Part shown: piece by piece, positions 28,178 through 38,076 of the stretch
Numbering within the stretch: the stretch's first letter is position 1
Layout of the letters: each line of letters begins with the position of its first letter
Origin: Bacteroidales bacterium UBA4116
GTDB taxonomy: Bacteria; Bacteroidota; Bacteroidia; Bacteroidales; Tannerellaceae
Assembly (NCBI GenBank): GCA_002381645.1
Contig: DFXE01000010.1
Span: 525,191-589,190 of the forward strand
DNA length: 64,000 nt
Direction: 5' to 3'
The notes under the pieces: model-generated
The model's database searches: none
What the model saw: the letters and a program-made list of their open reading frames with translations, nothing else
Told to the model about the DNA's origin: nothing
Translations under genes and position numbers: made by a program

Positions 28178-29770
28178 ATGAAACACTTTATCCGATTATT
28201 TAGTTTGTCAATGGTTCTTCTTTGTGTCTCTCTGGGGGCATCTGCGCAAAGTAGTGCAATGATCGTAACCAGCCCTACGGAGCTTAACTTTTCCACAACA
28301 ATTGGCTTGCCTGTTGAAAAGGAAGTGAATGTAAAAATTGCCGGTTTGCCAAGTCTGGCTTTGTTATCATCTTTCAATGCGGTTGTACAAGGGCAAAATG
28401 CAGACCAGTTTTCTGTAGAGATGCCTTCATTATCTTTGGTGAGTATACTTGAAGCGTTATTAGGACAAGGTATAAATATAAAAGTTACCTATAATCCGTT
28501 TTCAGAGTCAACGCAACACCAGGCTGAATTATTGATTGAAGCAGCCCTTTTAGGTGTTTTATTACCGGTTCAGACAACCGTCCCGATTACAGGTGAATCA
28601 TTCACTCCTCCGGTGGTTGAAAGAACAACTCCGGCTAATGGAGCACAAAATGTATCACCCAATAGATCTACCGTAGTTATTTCTTATGATAAAGCCATTG
28701 CTGTGGCAGATGCGTCTAAAATCACGATCAACGGGACACCTATAACTAATTACAATGTCGACAGGGGTGTTTTAACAATCAGGACATTTAACCTTTTCTC
28801 CAGTAACACGACTTATACGGTAACGGTAGGCGCAGGCGCGATTACTGCCAATGCAGGGTACAGTACAACCGTTGAAGATTATTCATTCTCATTCAAAACT
28901 CAATATGTTGCTCCTACTTATACCATTACTCCTGCACCGGGATCTTTCATCTATATTGAATCTCCTGCCGATAGGTTTACCATCGATGTTAGATTCAGTG
29001 CGCCTGTAGTTATTAACCAGACACTTATTGAGACTACTGAAGGTGGTTATATCGCATCATTAAGACAAAATCCGGCGGACAGAACCGTAGTTACCATAGA
29101 ATGCGGAGCTTTAACTCAACCGGGACAATTAAATGATCCTACTATTGGATTGCTGATCCCCGCCGGAGCTATTTCAGATGCTTCCAGCGGTACCCCTTTG
29201 GATGCTATTAATGTAGGTACTTTCCGTGTGTTTGCGGGTCCGTATGTAACCAATGTAAACCCTGCAGCCGATCCGGATGATCCGATTATAATAAACACCG
29301 ATAATTTCCAACAAACAATCACTTTCACTTACAACAGGAATATTATACTGGCAGGCAACGCTGCACCGGCTACTTTGACCTCCGATTTCCCCAACATTTC
29401 CATCTCTTCCTATCGTGTGGAAGCCAATCAACTTATTGTGGTGGTGTCAGGAAGAGAACAATCCTTTAATAATTTCACAATAACACTGCCGGAAAATACG
29501 ATAGTAAGTGAATATGAAGGTTATCGAATCGGTAATTTAAACGCCAGCTATAGATTTGCAATAGAACGTGCAAATAACCGGTCGGTGATGGATAATCGTA
29601 ATGCTACTAATAACAAAATTACGCTGTCGGAAATAGTCTCCGAATTATATTATACAATTATGGGAATTCAGGTGGATAAATATGATCTACAACACGGACA
29701 ACCTTATATTAAGAAAACAATATTTAAAGACGGTAGAGTAGATACTCAAAAATTTATGTTCAAGAGATAA
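28178..29770 (+). CDS. Exported protein with bacterial Ig-like (SbsA/Big_5-type) domains
   Basis: The 530-residue protein has a signal peptide (ending SLGASAQ) and an N-terminal beta domain. Ig-like repeats follow, in which the SbsA-type phrase PPVVERTTPANGAQNVSPNR (about residue 146) begins the first unit; later units contain TITPAPGSF and VTNVNPAADPDD. The C-terminus (YYTIMGIQVDKYDL, then KDGRVDTQKFMFK) looks like a divergent cell-surface sorting domain of the type IX kind. It is probably a surface or secreted structural protein; no catalytic motif is seen. It stands alone, with AT-rich DNA before it and a strong terminator after it. Confidence 0.78.
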   Translation: MKHFIRLFSLSMVLLCVSLGASAQSSAMIVTSPTELNFSTTIGLPVEKEVNVKIAGLPSLALLSSFNAVVQGQNADQFSVEMPSLSLVSILEALLGQGINIKVTYNPFSESTQHQAELLIEAALLGVLLPVQTTVPITGESFTPPVVERTTPANGAQNVSPNRSTVVISYDKAIAVADASKITINGTPITNYNVDRGVLTIRTFNLFSSNTTYTVTVGAGAITANAGYSTTVEDYSFSFKTQYVAPTYTITPAPGSFIYIESPADRFTIDVRFSAPVVINQTLIETTEGGYIASLRQNPADRTVVTIECGALTQPGQLNDPTIGLLIPAGAISDASSGTPLDAINVGTFRVFAGPYVTNVNPAADPDDPIIINTDNFQQTITFTYNRNIILAGNAAPATLTSDFPNISISSYRVEANQLIVVVSGREQSFNNFTITLPENTIVSEYEGYRIGNLNASYRFAIERANNRSVMDNRNATNNKITLSEIVSELYYTIMGIQVDKYDLQHGQPYIKKTIFKDGRVDTQKFMFKR

Positions 29771-29833
29771 TTATTCATTACCCTAAATCAATTTTAAATA
29801 AAAACATAGATTGGTAAGCGTTTAATTAATCAC

Positions 29834-29869
29834 CAGGGGCTGTCCCCAAATGTTGGACAGCCCCTGTTT
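29834..29869 (+). terminator. Strong terminator after the Ig-like protein
   Basis: CAGGGGCTGTCC (29834-29845) and GGACAGCCCCTG (29855-29866) form a perfect 12-bp stem followed by TTT. Confidence 0.85.
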
Positions 29870-29948
29870 ACTTCCATAATCTAAGTTTCTCTTTTTACTT
29901 ACTTACTATCGCTTATTACCGCGTTGATCCTATGTTTATTTTCAATTA

Positions 29949-29980
29949 TTTGGTTGTTTTAAAAAAAAGATATAATTTTG
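29949..29980 (+). promoter_or_regulatory. Promoter of the tRNA-Leu pair
   Basis: TTTG (29949-29952) and TAATTTTG (29973-29980) are separated by 20 bases, matching the Bacteroidota -33/-7 pattern. The first tRNA begins about 50 bases downstream. Confidence 0.65.
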
Positions 29981-30030
29981 TCCCCGCAAACTAAGACAAA
30001 GATTAGATAAAATCAGTCTTTATATTTATT

Positions 30031-30114
30031 GCCCGGGTGGCGGAATTGGTAGACGCGCTCGTTTCAGGTGCGAGTGTCTTTACGGACGTGCAGGTTCGAG
30101 TCCTGTTCCGGGCA
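30031..30114 (+). tRNA. tRNA-Leu (anticodon CAG)
   Basis: The type II tRNA of 84 bases has acceptor GCCCGGG pairing with TCCGGGC, anticodon stem CTCGT/GCGAG around loop TTCAGGT, a long variable arm (TGTCTTTACGGACG) and T loop TTCGAGT. CCA is not encoded. Confidence 0.97.
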
Positions 30115-30133
30115 CATTTCTTTTTACATATTT

Positions 30134-30216
30134 GCGCAGGTGGTGGAATGGTAGACACGCTACTTTGAGGGGGTAGTGCCGGTTACGGTGTGTGAGTTCA
30201 AGTCTCATCCTGCGTA
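30134..30216 (+). tRNA. tRNA-Leu (anticodon GAG)
   Basis: The type II tRNA of 83 bases starts 19 bases after the first tRNA-Leu. The acceptor GCGCAGG pairs with CCTGCGT, the anticodon loop is TTGAGGG, and the variable arm is long. It is co-transcribed with the CAG isoacceptor. The T loop reads TTCAAGT. Confidence 0.97.
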
Positions 30217-30220
30217 CAGA

Positions 30221-30260
30221 TCCAAAAGGCGGATGCTAAATTTAGCATCCGCCTTTTGGA
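30221..30260. terminator. Perfect 20-bp hairpin after the tRNA-Leu pair
   Basis: The sequence at 30221-30240 is followed immediately by its exact complement at 30241-30260 (core GGCGGATGC / GCATCCGCC), then T-rich sequence. It is a clear terminator for the tRNA operon. Confidence 0.85.
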
Positions 30261-30275
30261 TTATTCAATAAACTG

Positions 30276-30335
30276 ATTAACTCAATAATTGAATGTTTAT
30301 TTTAACTTATTAATTCATTCAATTATTGAGTTAAT
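30276..30335. terminator. Second perfect inverted repeat, facing the minus-strand operon
   Basis: ATTAACTCAATAATTGAATG (30276-30295) and its exact complement (30316-30335) form a 20-bp AT-rich stem. It lies 15 bases after the stop of the minus-strand oxidoreductase gene, so it probably terminates that operon. Confidence 0.6.
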
Positions 30336-30349
30336 GCATTATTCAGCTA

Positions 30350-31750
30350 TTAAATCGCAAATCCGGGTTTGCGATGTATCCATTGTCCGCGTGTGAAGTC
30401 GGGGAAGTCGACTACTGCTCCGCCCCGGGCGATTGACATCTCGGATAAACCTGAGATCGCGCTCCATGCGGCTGCATCGTAACAATCCATTGGAGCCGGT
30501 TTTTTATTGCGGATCGCATCTATCAGGTCGTACATCATAATAAAGTCCATCCCTCCATGGCCTGCTTCTTTTGCTTTTGCTTCTAATGTACTCCATAATT
30601 TATGATCGTATTTTTTAAACCATTCATCGGATTCATCCCAGCGATGAGGTTTGGATTGTCCTTCCACATAGACATGTTGTCCGTCGTTCATCCATAAACC
30701 TTCGGTTCCCTGAACCCGGAAACCAAGCGAATACGGACGTGGCGAGTTTGTATCGTGGGTAACGATTATAGTCTGTCCGTTGGCACATTTGATCATAGAG
30801 GTGACGATATCGCCCAGATTGAAATTGATCTTGGCATAAGGATGATTCGGCCCTCCTTTATCAACAATAAATTTGTGCAGTCCGCGTGCCTGGGTTGCCA
30901 TTGCGGTTAATGAAAGGAAACGGTTTCCACGGTTAATATCCATACAATTGGCAACAGGACCGATCCCATGCGTAGGATATACGTCGCCATTGCGGGTTAT
31001 GGAATGCTGGGTACGCCATTGTGCTTCTGCATAAGCCGTTGGCCCCATACGTAGGTCTCCGCCCGGCTGATAGGTATAATGTACTCCGTCATTAAACTTA
31101 ACATCACGCAAATCGTGCTGATACCCACAGGTTCCATGCAATAATTCTCCGAATAATCCCTGACGTACCATATTCAACGCTGCCATGCAGTCCCTGCGAT
31201 AGCACACATTTTCCATGATGTTGAGATGACTACCCGTAGCCTCGGATACATTTACCAGATCCCAGCATTCTTCAACGGTATTGGCTGCCGACACTTCCAC
31301 TCCAACGTAGGGTACACCTGCTTTCATGGCGGCTACCGACATGGGTACGTGCCACTCCCAGGGGCTGGCTATGATTACACAGTCGAACTCTTCATTATTC
31401 AGCATTTGCTCGAATGCCCTTTCACCTCCGGTATATACTTTAGGTTCGGGTACATTAAATTTGGCAATATGCTTAAGCGTACTTTCCAGCGGCCCTTTTT
31501 GTATATCACAAATAGCTACGATTTTATTATCTGGAATGGCCAATACATTATTGATATGCTCCTGGCATCTGGAGCCGGTTCCGATAAATCCGAAACGCAG
31601 TTTACCGTCATCTTTTCCGGCAGCTTTTTTCTTTTGAGGTTCAGTGTTACCCGCAACTGCCGCTGCGGCACTGTTACTTAATGCAACGCCGGCAGTTCCG
31701 ATTCCGGCAACAGTCATTTTCTTAATAAAAGAACGACGAGTGTTTTCCAT
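30350..31750 (-). CDS. Tat-exported Gfo/Idh/MocA-family protein, GH109-like
   Basis: The protein (466 residues from MENTRRSFIKK) starts with a twin-arginine signal (RRSFIKK, hydrophobic stretch, Ala-rich cleavage region), so it is folded before export. A Rossmann NAD-binding motif follows (RFGFIGTGSRCQEHI), then the family segments GVPYVGVEVSAANTVEECWDL and THGIGPVANCMDINRGNR. The last two closely resemble GH109 alpha-N-acetylgalactosaminidases, which use NAD+ in hydrolysis. It could equally be an oxidoreductase. As the last gene of the ECF/FecR/SusCD operon it would process a glycan released from mucin-like or other amino-sugar glycans (inference). The shorter start is chosen because it gives the Tat signal. 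Confidence 0.85.
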   Translation of the reverse strand: MENTRRSFIKKMTVAGIGTAGVALSNSAAAAVAGNTEPQKKKAAGKDDGKLRFGFIGTGSRCQEHINNVLAIPDNKIVAICDIQKGPLESTLKHIAKFNVPEPKVYTGGERAFEQMLNNEEFDCVIIASPWEWHVPMSVAAMKAGVPYVGVEVSAANTVEECWDLVNVSEATGSHLNIMENVCYRRDCMAALNMVRQGLFGELLHGTCGYQHDLRDVKFNDGVHYTYQPGGDLRMGPTAYAEAQWRTQHSITRNGDVYPTHGIGPVANCMDINRGNRFLSLTAMATQARGLHKFIVDKGGPNHPYAKINFNLGDIVTSMIKCANGQTIIVTHDTNSPRPYSLGFRVQGTEGLWMNDGQHVYVEGQSKPHRWDESDEWFKKYDHKLWSTLEAKAKEAGHGGMDFIMMYDLIDAIRNKKPAPMDCYDAAAWSAISGLSEMSIARGGAVVDFPDFTRGQWIHRKPGFAI

Positions 31751-31875
31751 GTTTCTGTTTTTTGTATAATGATTGTTTTGAAACAAATATAGGAATATTA
31801 TTAATAATCAAATGAATAAAATGAGATGATAATAGCCGGCCAGTAAATACTGCCGGCTATCATATGATTTAATAA

Positions 31876-33549
31876 TTACGGATTCTGTGTCAGCGTACCG
31901 GGGTATGCATTGATTTCATCCTGCGGTATAAACTGAATAACCCTGTTACCGGTTGCCGGTACTTCCAGCATAGCGTCATGAACTCCCGGATACCGTCTTT
32001 TCAATGTTTTACCCAAACGATAAATATCCGGCGTACGGTGTGCTTCAAATGCTAATTCCAAACGACGTTCCTTATCTACCAGTTCAGCTGCATTCTCAGC
32101 AGTTAAAGAAGTATATTCACCACCCTCTATGGCACGTCCCCTTATTACATTGAGAGCGGTAAGCGCATTTGCATAATCACCTTTCTTCACATATGCCTCT
32201 GCTTTATTTAAATACATTTCGGCAAGACGGCTTACAATGGGTGAATGTAGTTGGGTTTCATTGTTTTGTTGAGAACATTTTACGATATAAAATTGAGGAT
32301 ACCCGATATTGGGTGCTATTTCCTTATCCATATATCCAACATATGTTTCACCCTCATAATTTATCGAATAACTTTTGTTTTCTTCATCCACCAATGTCAA
32401 GGGGTATTCAGTACCATTTATTGTGGTAATTAACGTCCCGTTTTTTTCGGAAGTAAGACCCATATAATAGGTATAACCCGTATGTTGTTTGGATTCGGCA
32501 TTATATACCTTAGCTACAAATCTGAACTGATCTTTACCGTTTTCCACATATTCGGGTTTGATATACGACCAACGGGCATCATTTTTACCTTTTGATTCGT
32601 ATAAAAGTTCTAAATATTCAGCGCTTGCATATACTTCACCCCAACCCACTCCGTTTATAGTGGAATACATTCCTCCAATACTGCCGTTTAGGTCGCTGGT
32701 TGTAAATTCGGAAATAACCCGTTTAACAGCAAAAATGGTTTCTGTTTGCGCCGAAGCTTCCGGATTTAATTTGTTGTATTCCATAAAACTGTTACGATCG
32801 AGTAGTTGATAGTTTCCGGTGTTGATTACTTTATCGGCATATTCGATAGCAAGCGTTGCATATTCCGTATTTGGATTTTCATACGTACCGCTCATATAAA
32901 GATACACTCTTGATAAGAGCGCTTGTGCCGCATCTTTGGAAGCGAAAATAGATCTTCTTTCGGATTTCATTAAAGATTCCGCTTTCTTCAGATCAGAAAT
33001 AATCTGATCATACGTTTCTCTTACCGTAGACCTGTCGGGCAAAACAAGGTTAAACATATCCTCAGGTAATCCATTAACCAGAGGTAGTCCTAAATTTTTA
33101 TCCGGGTCCTGATAATAAGGACGTCCGAAAGTTCTGCACAGATAAAAATAGGCTAATCCTCTCAAATAATAAGCTTCTCCTATTTTTTGATCATTTTCCG
33201 GAGACTCCCCTTCTTTAAACAATTTCATCAGGTCACTGGATTGTGATATGATCTTATAGCTGTCTTCCCATAAATTTTTCATTCTGCCATTCGACGGTGT
33301 ATGGGTGTAAGAAATAAATTCAAACCAGGAGTCTGTGGAACTTGCCTGTTTCATCACATTATCGCCTCCGAATTCCCCAACAAAATGCATATTGTCTGAC
33401 CACCTCTTAAGCCGGGTGTAGTAGCCGTTTAGCATGATATCAATATCCTGTTTTACTTCTCCTTCCGTATACTTATCATACGGTGTCCTGTCAATATCGC
33501 ATGCTGAAAAAATGCTGACAGCCGCTATAAATAATATTATTTTTTTCAT
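31876..33549 (-). CDS. SusD/RagB-family lipoprotein
   Basis: The 557-residue protein has a lipoprotein signal (IFSAC, cysteine about residue 17, then DIDR). The SusD fold is marked by AYYLRGLAYFYLCRTFGRPYY (about residue 125), RVYLYMSGTYENP, RLAEMYLNKAEAYVKKGDY and the C-terminal RVIQFIPQDEINAYPGTLTQNP. It forms the surface lid of the transporter encoded 11 bases upstream. It is longer than the SusD at the left edge and shares only family motifs with it, so the two loci serve different substrates. Confidence 0.95.
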   Translation of the reverse strand: MKKIILFIAAVSIFSACDIDRTPYDKYTEGEVKQDIDIMLNGYYTRLKRWSDNMHFVGEFGGDNVMKQASSTDSWFEFISYTHTPSNGRMKNLWEDSYKIISQSSDLMKLFKEGESPENDQKIGEAYYLRGLAYFYLCRTFGRPYYQDPDKNLGLPLVNGLPEDMFNLVLPDRSTVRETYDQIISDLKKAESLMKSERRSIFASKDAAQALLSRVYLYMSGTYENPNTEYATLAIEYADKVINTGNYQLLDRNSFMEYNKLNPEASAQTETIFAVKRVISEFTTSDLNGSIGGMYSTINGVGWGEVYASAEYLELLYESKGKNDARWSYIKPEYVENGKDQFRFVAKVYNAESKQHTGYTYYMGLTSEKNGTLITTINGTEYPLTLVDEENKSYSINYEGETYVGYMDKEIAPNIGYPQFYIVKCSQQNNETQLHSPIVSRLAEMYLNKAEAYVKKGDYANALTALNVIRGRAIEGGEYTSLTAENAAELVDKERRLELAFEAHRTPDIYRLGKTLKRRYPGVHDAMLEVPATGNRVIQFIPQDEINAYPGTLTQNP

Positions 33550-33560
33550 GATAATTCAAA

Positions 33561-36500
33561 TTAAAGTGTAATATTCAATCCAAACATAAATTTACGGCTT
33601 TGCGGATATATGCTTGTTGCAACACCGGAAATTCTTGTTTCACCCGTAGACCGGATATAAGTTACTGGTAATTCAGGGTCCATTCCTGAAAAACCGGTGA
33701 TGGTAAACAAGTTTTCACCCGAGAAATATATTCTCATATTTGAAATATTCCACTGAGGCAGTGCGAAATTATACCCTATGGTAAGATTTTTCATTTTCAA
33801 ATAAGAATAATCTTCCAAATGGCGGGATGATCCTCTGTTGGAACTTGTATTGTTACGATACATCGGTTCGGGATGCGTAGCAATATCACCCGGTTTTTCC
33901 CAACGATTCCAACCATCTTTCAAGTTCATTTGATTCCTGTCTATATAGGCGCCGTCGGAATCGTATTCAATACGATTGTAATTATAAATATACCCGCCTA
34001 CTGAATAAGCGAACATGGCAGAAAGGTCAAAATTCTTATAAGCGAGGTTTGTTGAAAATCCCCCGAAAAAGTCAGGGCTATATGATCCTTTTGTTACTTT
34101 ATGTTTTGAAGCATCACTATAGCTGAATGTTTTTACTCTTTCGCCTTCATCATTCGTCGTATACCATTGAGCTTTACCCGTTTCAGGATCAACCCCTGCC
34201 CATTCTGTCAAATACCACGTGTCGATATCCATTCCGGGTTTAAGGATTTTATTCCCGTTGTCCTGAACTCCTGAACCTGTAACATTTATAATCTGTGTTT
34301 GTCCGCCATACAATTCGTCTACTTTATTCCGGTTTAATCCGATGTTCGCATCAACACTCCAGTTCCAGTCTTGCATATCTCGCAAAATATCTACACTTAC
34401 AGTCGCTTCGAAACCATTGTTCTTTACAGAGCCCACGTTTCTCCAGGCCTTACTTACCCCCGTAACGGCCGGCATGGGAACTTCATATAATAAATTGGAA
34501 GTATTTTTATTATAGTAATCCAGTGTAATATTTAACCTGTCAAACATGGTAACGTCTAATCCGACACCAGCGGTATATGTTTTCTCCCATGTTAAATCTT
34601 TGTTTTCGATCTGCCAAAGCATTCCACCGGGAATTTCATTATACCTTGCGGCTTCATATAAAGCATATTGCGGATAATATTGTGTTGGCCGGCTTCCTAC
34701 AGAACCGTAACTGGCGCGTATTTTTAATTGTTGAATATAATCCGCTGTAAAGAAATCTTCCCTGTGAACATTCCAACCACCACTAATAGAATAAAAATTA
34801 CCGTATTTTGCATTATCTCCAAAATTGGAAGCTCCATCACGACGGAAAGAAACCGTTGCCAAATATTTGTTATCATAGGCATAATCACCCCGGAATATCA
34901 TCGATTGCACGGCATATTCATTCTGGCTTCCTTTGATAACGCGCAGGCTGGCCGCAGCGTCTGCAACTTCAAAACCGGGTGCAAAAGCGCCCTTTGTAGA
35001 TTCATTCAGTCTTGTTGTGAAAGAATTCCATTCATAAGCAGCCAGAGCGTTAATGCTATGTTTATCAAATACCTTATTAAAGCGTAATAATTGGTTGCTG
35101 TAAATACGATTGGATTGGACGATCCGGTCGGTTAAACTACCATTTGTACCTTTTCCACTCTTAGAACGTGGATCCTGATAATCTTTACGGGTGGAATTAT
35201 TATACCGGTAATTGTTCACGGATGCAAAAGTGAGCCAATCCGTTAATTTGATATCAAAATCAAAATTACCCATAAATTCATATGATATGGTCTTTACGAA
35301 ATTCCATTGTTGGTCATACATATAATTATTTCCGGATGACTTTACCCAAGTAGACGGGCGGTCACCTACCAGATTACCCTCTGCATCATACGGACTATCC
35401 CAAGGCATTAAAGCGTAAAGATTGGATATATCCGGTGCTTTATCCATAAAATCGCTCCGCGACCCGCTAACCTGAGGTTTCAATTTTAACCATGGCATAA
35501 CATCGTAATCCATATTAAAACGAAAACTATAACGGGAATAATCTTGTTCTTTTACTGTACCTTCTTCATTATAATAACCTAACGACAAGAATGTACGCAT
35601 TGATTCGGAACCTCCCCTTGCGGAAATATTATAATCCTGTGCGAATCCTAATTTAGTTCCTTCATCAAACCAGTTGTAATTGGCATCTCTTAAATCCTCG
35701 TTCCAACGGGCAAAATTTATTTGCTCCTGATTATTGAATGATTTGAACAGATCGTATAATTCTGCTCCATTCATAAATGATAATTTGCCTTTGTTTAACT
35801 GGCTTATACCAAGCTTGGCAGAAGCGTTGATGGTAGCTTTGCCGGGACGTCCTTTTTTAGTTGTAACAAGTATTACCCCGTTTGCACCTTGCGATCCGTA
35901 GATTGCTGTTGAAGCAGCATCTTTTAAAATAGACATAGATTCAATATCCGCAGGGTTTAACGCTCCGGCATCACTTCCGATTATAACCCCGTCTACTACC
36001 CATAACGGGTCGGTACTACCATTAACGGTAGATTTACCACGGATGATAATTTTACCGGCTTGCCCGGGTTGTCCCGTTCCAGGATTTACATATACACCGG
36101 GTGCTTTACCTGAAAGCATATTTTCAACAGAGGGAGTTGTTGTTCCCTGCAATTTTTCGCTGCTTACAACCTGCATCGAACCGGTAAGGCTTTCTCTTTT
36201 CTGCACTCCATAACCGATCACTACAACTTCACTTAATGATTGCGAATCTTCCCTTATCTGGATCGTCATAGGAGCGGAAACTGTGGCACTTACTTCCAGA
36301 TTGTTATAACCGATATATGAAACAACTAAAGTAGCACCAACAGGAGCCTCGAGGGTGAAGTTTCCATCAAAATCGGTACTGGTACCGTTTACGGTTCCTT
36401 TAATAACGATATTGGCACCAATAACAGGTTCTTTGGTTACCGCATCAATAACAGTACCTCTTATGGTGGAGGTTTGTTGAGTGATCTGATTTACTTTAGT

Positions 36501-36860
36501 TTCAGGTGCGGTTTGTTTAGATAAAGATTTGTAAACGATAATCCTGTTATCATTTACTTCAAATTTTGCGTTTTGATTTTTTAAGGCGTTTGTCAGAATT
36601 TCTTCTACCGATTTATTTGTAATGTCGAGCGTTACGCGTTCCGACAGATCGATATCGTTATTCCGGATAAGGAAGGAGTAGTCGAACTTTTCTTCTATAA
36701 TATCAAAAAGTTCTTTAAGTGTTGCGTTTTCCATTTGAACAGACATATAATGTGTCTGGAGCTCCGAAGCTGAAATCATACCGGAATTAAAAGGCATACC
36801 AGCCAATAATATCCCGGCAGCCATTACTTTGGCTGTCTTCTTTAAATAGTTCAAATTCAT
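33561..36860 (-). CDS. SusC/RagA TonB-dependent transporter with STN signalling domain
   Basis: The 1099-residue outer-membrane receptor has a signal peptide and an STN domain (about residues 40-110; MENATLKELFDIIEEKFDYSF). A carboxypeptidase-like beta domain follows (TIRGTVIDAVTKEPVIGANI), with a spacer carrying VVVIGYGVQKRESLTG (the SusC-family TonB-box region). Next come the plug (VDGVIIGSDAG, SILKDAASTAIYGSQGANGVILVTTKKG) and the beta barrel, ending in an aromatic-rich FMFGLNITL C-terminus. The STN domain is the partner of a FecR anti-sigma factor, and both a fecR and an ECF sigma gene lie directly upstream. Import of substrate would therefore induce the locus. Confidence 0.97.
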   Translation of the reverse strand: MNLNYLKKTAKVMAAGILLAGMPFNSGMISASELQTHYMSVQMENATLKELFDIIEEKFDYSFLIRNNDIDLSERVTLDITNKSVEEILTNALKNQNAKFEVNDNRIIVYKSLSKQTAPETKVNQITQQTSTIRGTVIDAVTKEPVIGANIVIKGTVNGTSTDFDGNFTLEAPVGATLVVSYIGYNNLEVSATVSAPMTIQIREDSQSLSEVVVIGYGVQKRESLTGSMQVVSSEKLQGTTTPSVENMLSGKAPGVYVNPGTGQPGQAGKIIIRGKSTVNGSTDPLWVVDGVIIGSDAGALNPADIESMSILKDAASTAIYGSQGANGVILVTTKKGRPGKATINASAKLGISQLNKGKLSFMNGAELYDLFKSFNNQEQINFARWNEDLRDANYNWFDEGTKLGFAQDYNISARGGSESMRTFLSLGYYNEEGTVKEQDYSRYSFRFNMDYDVMPWLKLKPQVSGSRSDFMDKAPDISNLYALMPWDSPYDAEGNLVGDRPSTWVKSSGNNYMYDQQWNFVKTISYEFMGNFDFDIKLTDWLTFASVNNYRYNNSTRKDYQDPRSKSGKGTNGSLTDRIVQSNRIYSNQLLRFNKVFDKHSINALAAYEWNSFTTRLNESTKGAFAPGFEVADAAASLRVIKGSQNEYAVQSMIFRGDYAYDNKYLATVSFRRDGASNFGDNAKYGNFYSISGGWNVHREDFFTADYIQQLKIRASYGSVGSRPTQYYPQYALYEAARYNEIPGGMLWQIENKDLTWEKTYTAGVGLDVTMFDRLNITLDYYNKNTSNLLYEVPMPAVTGVSKAWRNVGSVKNNGFEATVSVDILRDMQDWNWSVDANIGLNRNKVDELYGGQTQIINVTGSGVQDNGNKILKPGMDIDTWYLTEWAGVDPETGKAQWYTTNDEGERVKTFSYSDASKHKVTKGSYSPDFFGGFSTNLAYKNFDLSAMFAYSVGGYIYNYNRIEYDSDGAYIDRNQMNLKDGWNRWEKPGDIATHPEPMYRNNTSSNRGSSRHLEDYSYLKMKNLTIGYNFALPQWNISNMRIYFSGENLFTITGFSGMDPELPVTYIRSTGETRISGVATSIYPQSRKFMFGLNITL

Positions 36861-36977
36861 GAATGTTAGATTTAATTAATAATAAATTGTTTTTTTCAAT
36901 ACCTTACAATACTGGTAATCTAGTTTAACGTTTTAGTTTTTTGCTATTTCATACTTTTCCATTTTAAAATTCTACAT

Positions 36978-38012
36978 TTATCTTCTTCTATCTCTGATTA
37001 CTATTTCGTTCCTGTTTTGGGTCCAGGTATATTTTCTTTCAACATCTACCTCACGTAGTATTTGTTCAAGTGTATGGGAAGAAGTGAAACTTCCTGAGAA
37101 GGTTTCTTTCTTCAACCGTTCGCTTTCAATTTGTATTTTGACATTGAACTTCCTTTCCAGGTCTTTGGCTATCCTCGGAAAAGGTTGTTCCGTGAACTTT
37201 ACCCGTCCGTCTGTCCAGGCCATAGCGTCTTTTCCGATTATCTTAATGACTTCAACATCATTTGTTTGTCTGTTAAAACTCAGCATACGATCCGGGGATA
37301 ATAAAACCTCACCTGTTTCCACACCTTTAACATGAACATTTACAGATCCTGTAACCAATGAGACGTCTACTTCCTGGTCATCCTGGTATGCCTTTACATT
37401 AAATGTCGTTCCCATTACCTGTATGTCCAGCTCTTCCGACTTTACGATAAATGGTTTAAGCGGATCGTGCATTACTTCGAAGTAAGCTTCTCCTAATAAG
37501 GATACCTGACGAACGGATTGATTATAATCGTAATTATATTTTAAAGTAGAACCAGCGTTAACCCATACCACCGAACCGTCGGGCAGAACGACTTTAGATG
37601 TGGCTCCAAGCGGCGTTATTACTTCTGAGAACAATTCGTATGGTTGCGAGATCTCACCGGAAGATTTTCCTCTGAGCGTTCCCCCATAAAAGGACAGTGA
37701 ACTTACCAACATCAATACGGCTACTGATGCCGCGATATTTTTCCATGACAACGTAAATGTCCTCCGATGAGGATTTAATGTTTCCCTGGGATGAATGATC
37801 TCTCCGAAATATTTATCAAAGTCTGCCTTCATATCAGACTTAAATAAAGGGACATGCGCAGTGGCCCACCAATCGGCCATATCCGCCATTACTTTTTTAT
37901 TAGATTCGTCAGCCTCCAGCCATTCAGATAATTCTTTTTCCTGAGCTTCCGATAACTCCCCGGCAAAGTACCCGAAAAGCAAGTTTTCTATATGTTCATC
38001 ACGAAATTCCAT
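36978..38012 (-). CDS. FecR-family anti-sigma factor
   Basis: The 344-residue protein has a cytoplasmic N-terminal domain, one membrane segment at about residues 91-110 (IAASVAVLMLVSSLSFYGG), and a periplasmic FecR domain (VVLPDGSVVWVNAGSTLKYNYDY... GEAYFEVMHD). A C-terminal domain that can contact the receptor STN domain follows (FSGSFTSSHTLEQILREVDV). It holds the neighbouring sigma factor inactive until the SusC-type receptor signals. It sits between sigma and susC, all on the minus strand. Confidence 0.95.
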   Translation of the reverse strand: MEFRDEHIENLLFGYFAGELSEAQEKELSEWLEADESNKKVMADMADWWATAHVPLFKSDMKADFDKYFGEIIHPRETLNPHRRTFTLSWKNIAASVAVLMLVSSLSFYGGTLRGKSSGEISQPYELFSEVITPLGATSKVVLPDGSVVWVNAGSTLKYNYDYNQSVRQVSLLGEAYFEVMHDPLKPFIVKSEELDIQVMGTTFNVKAYQDDQEVDVSLVTGSVNVHVKGVETGEVLLSPDRMLSFNRQTNDVEVIKIIGKDAMAWTDGRVKFTEQPFPRIAKDLERKFNVKIQIESERLKKETFSGSFTSSHTLEQILREVDVERKYTWTQNRNEIVIRDRRR

Positions 38013-38076
38013 ATCAATAGTTACTCTGTACTATTATATACACAGAATTTCAGGGGAGCGTTTAAGAGAATTTCAA

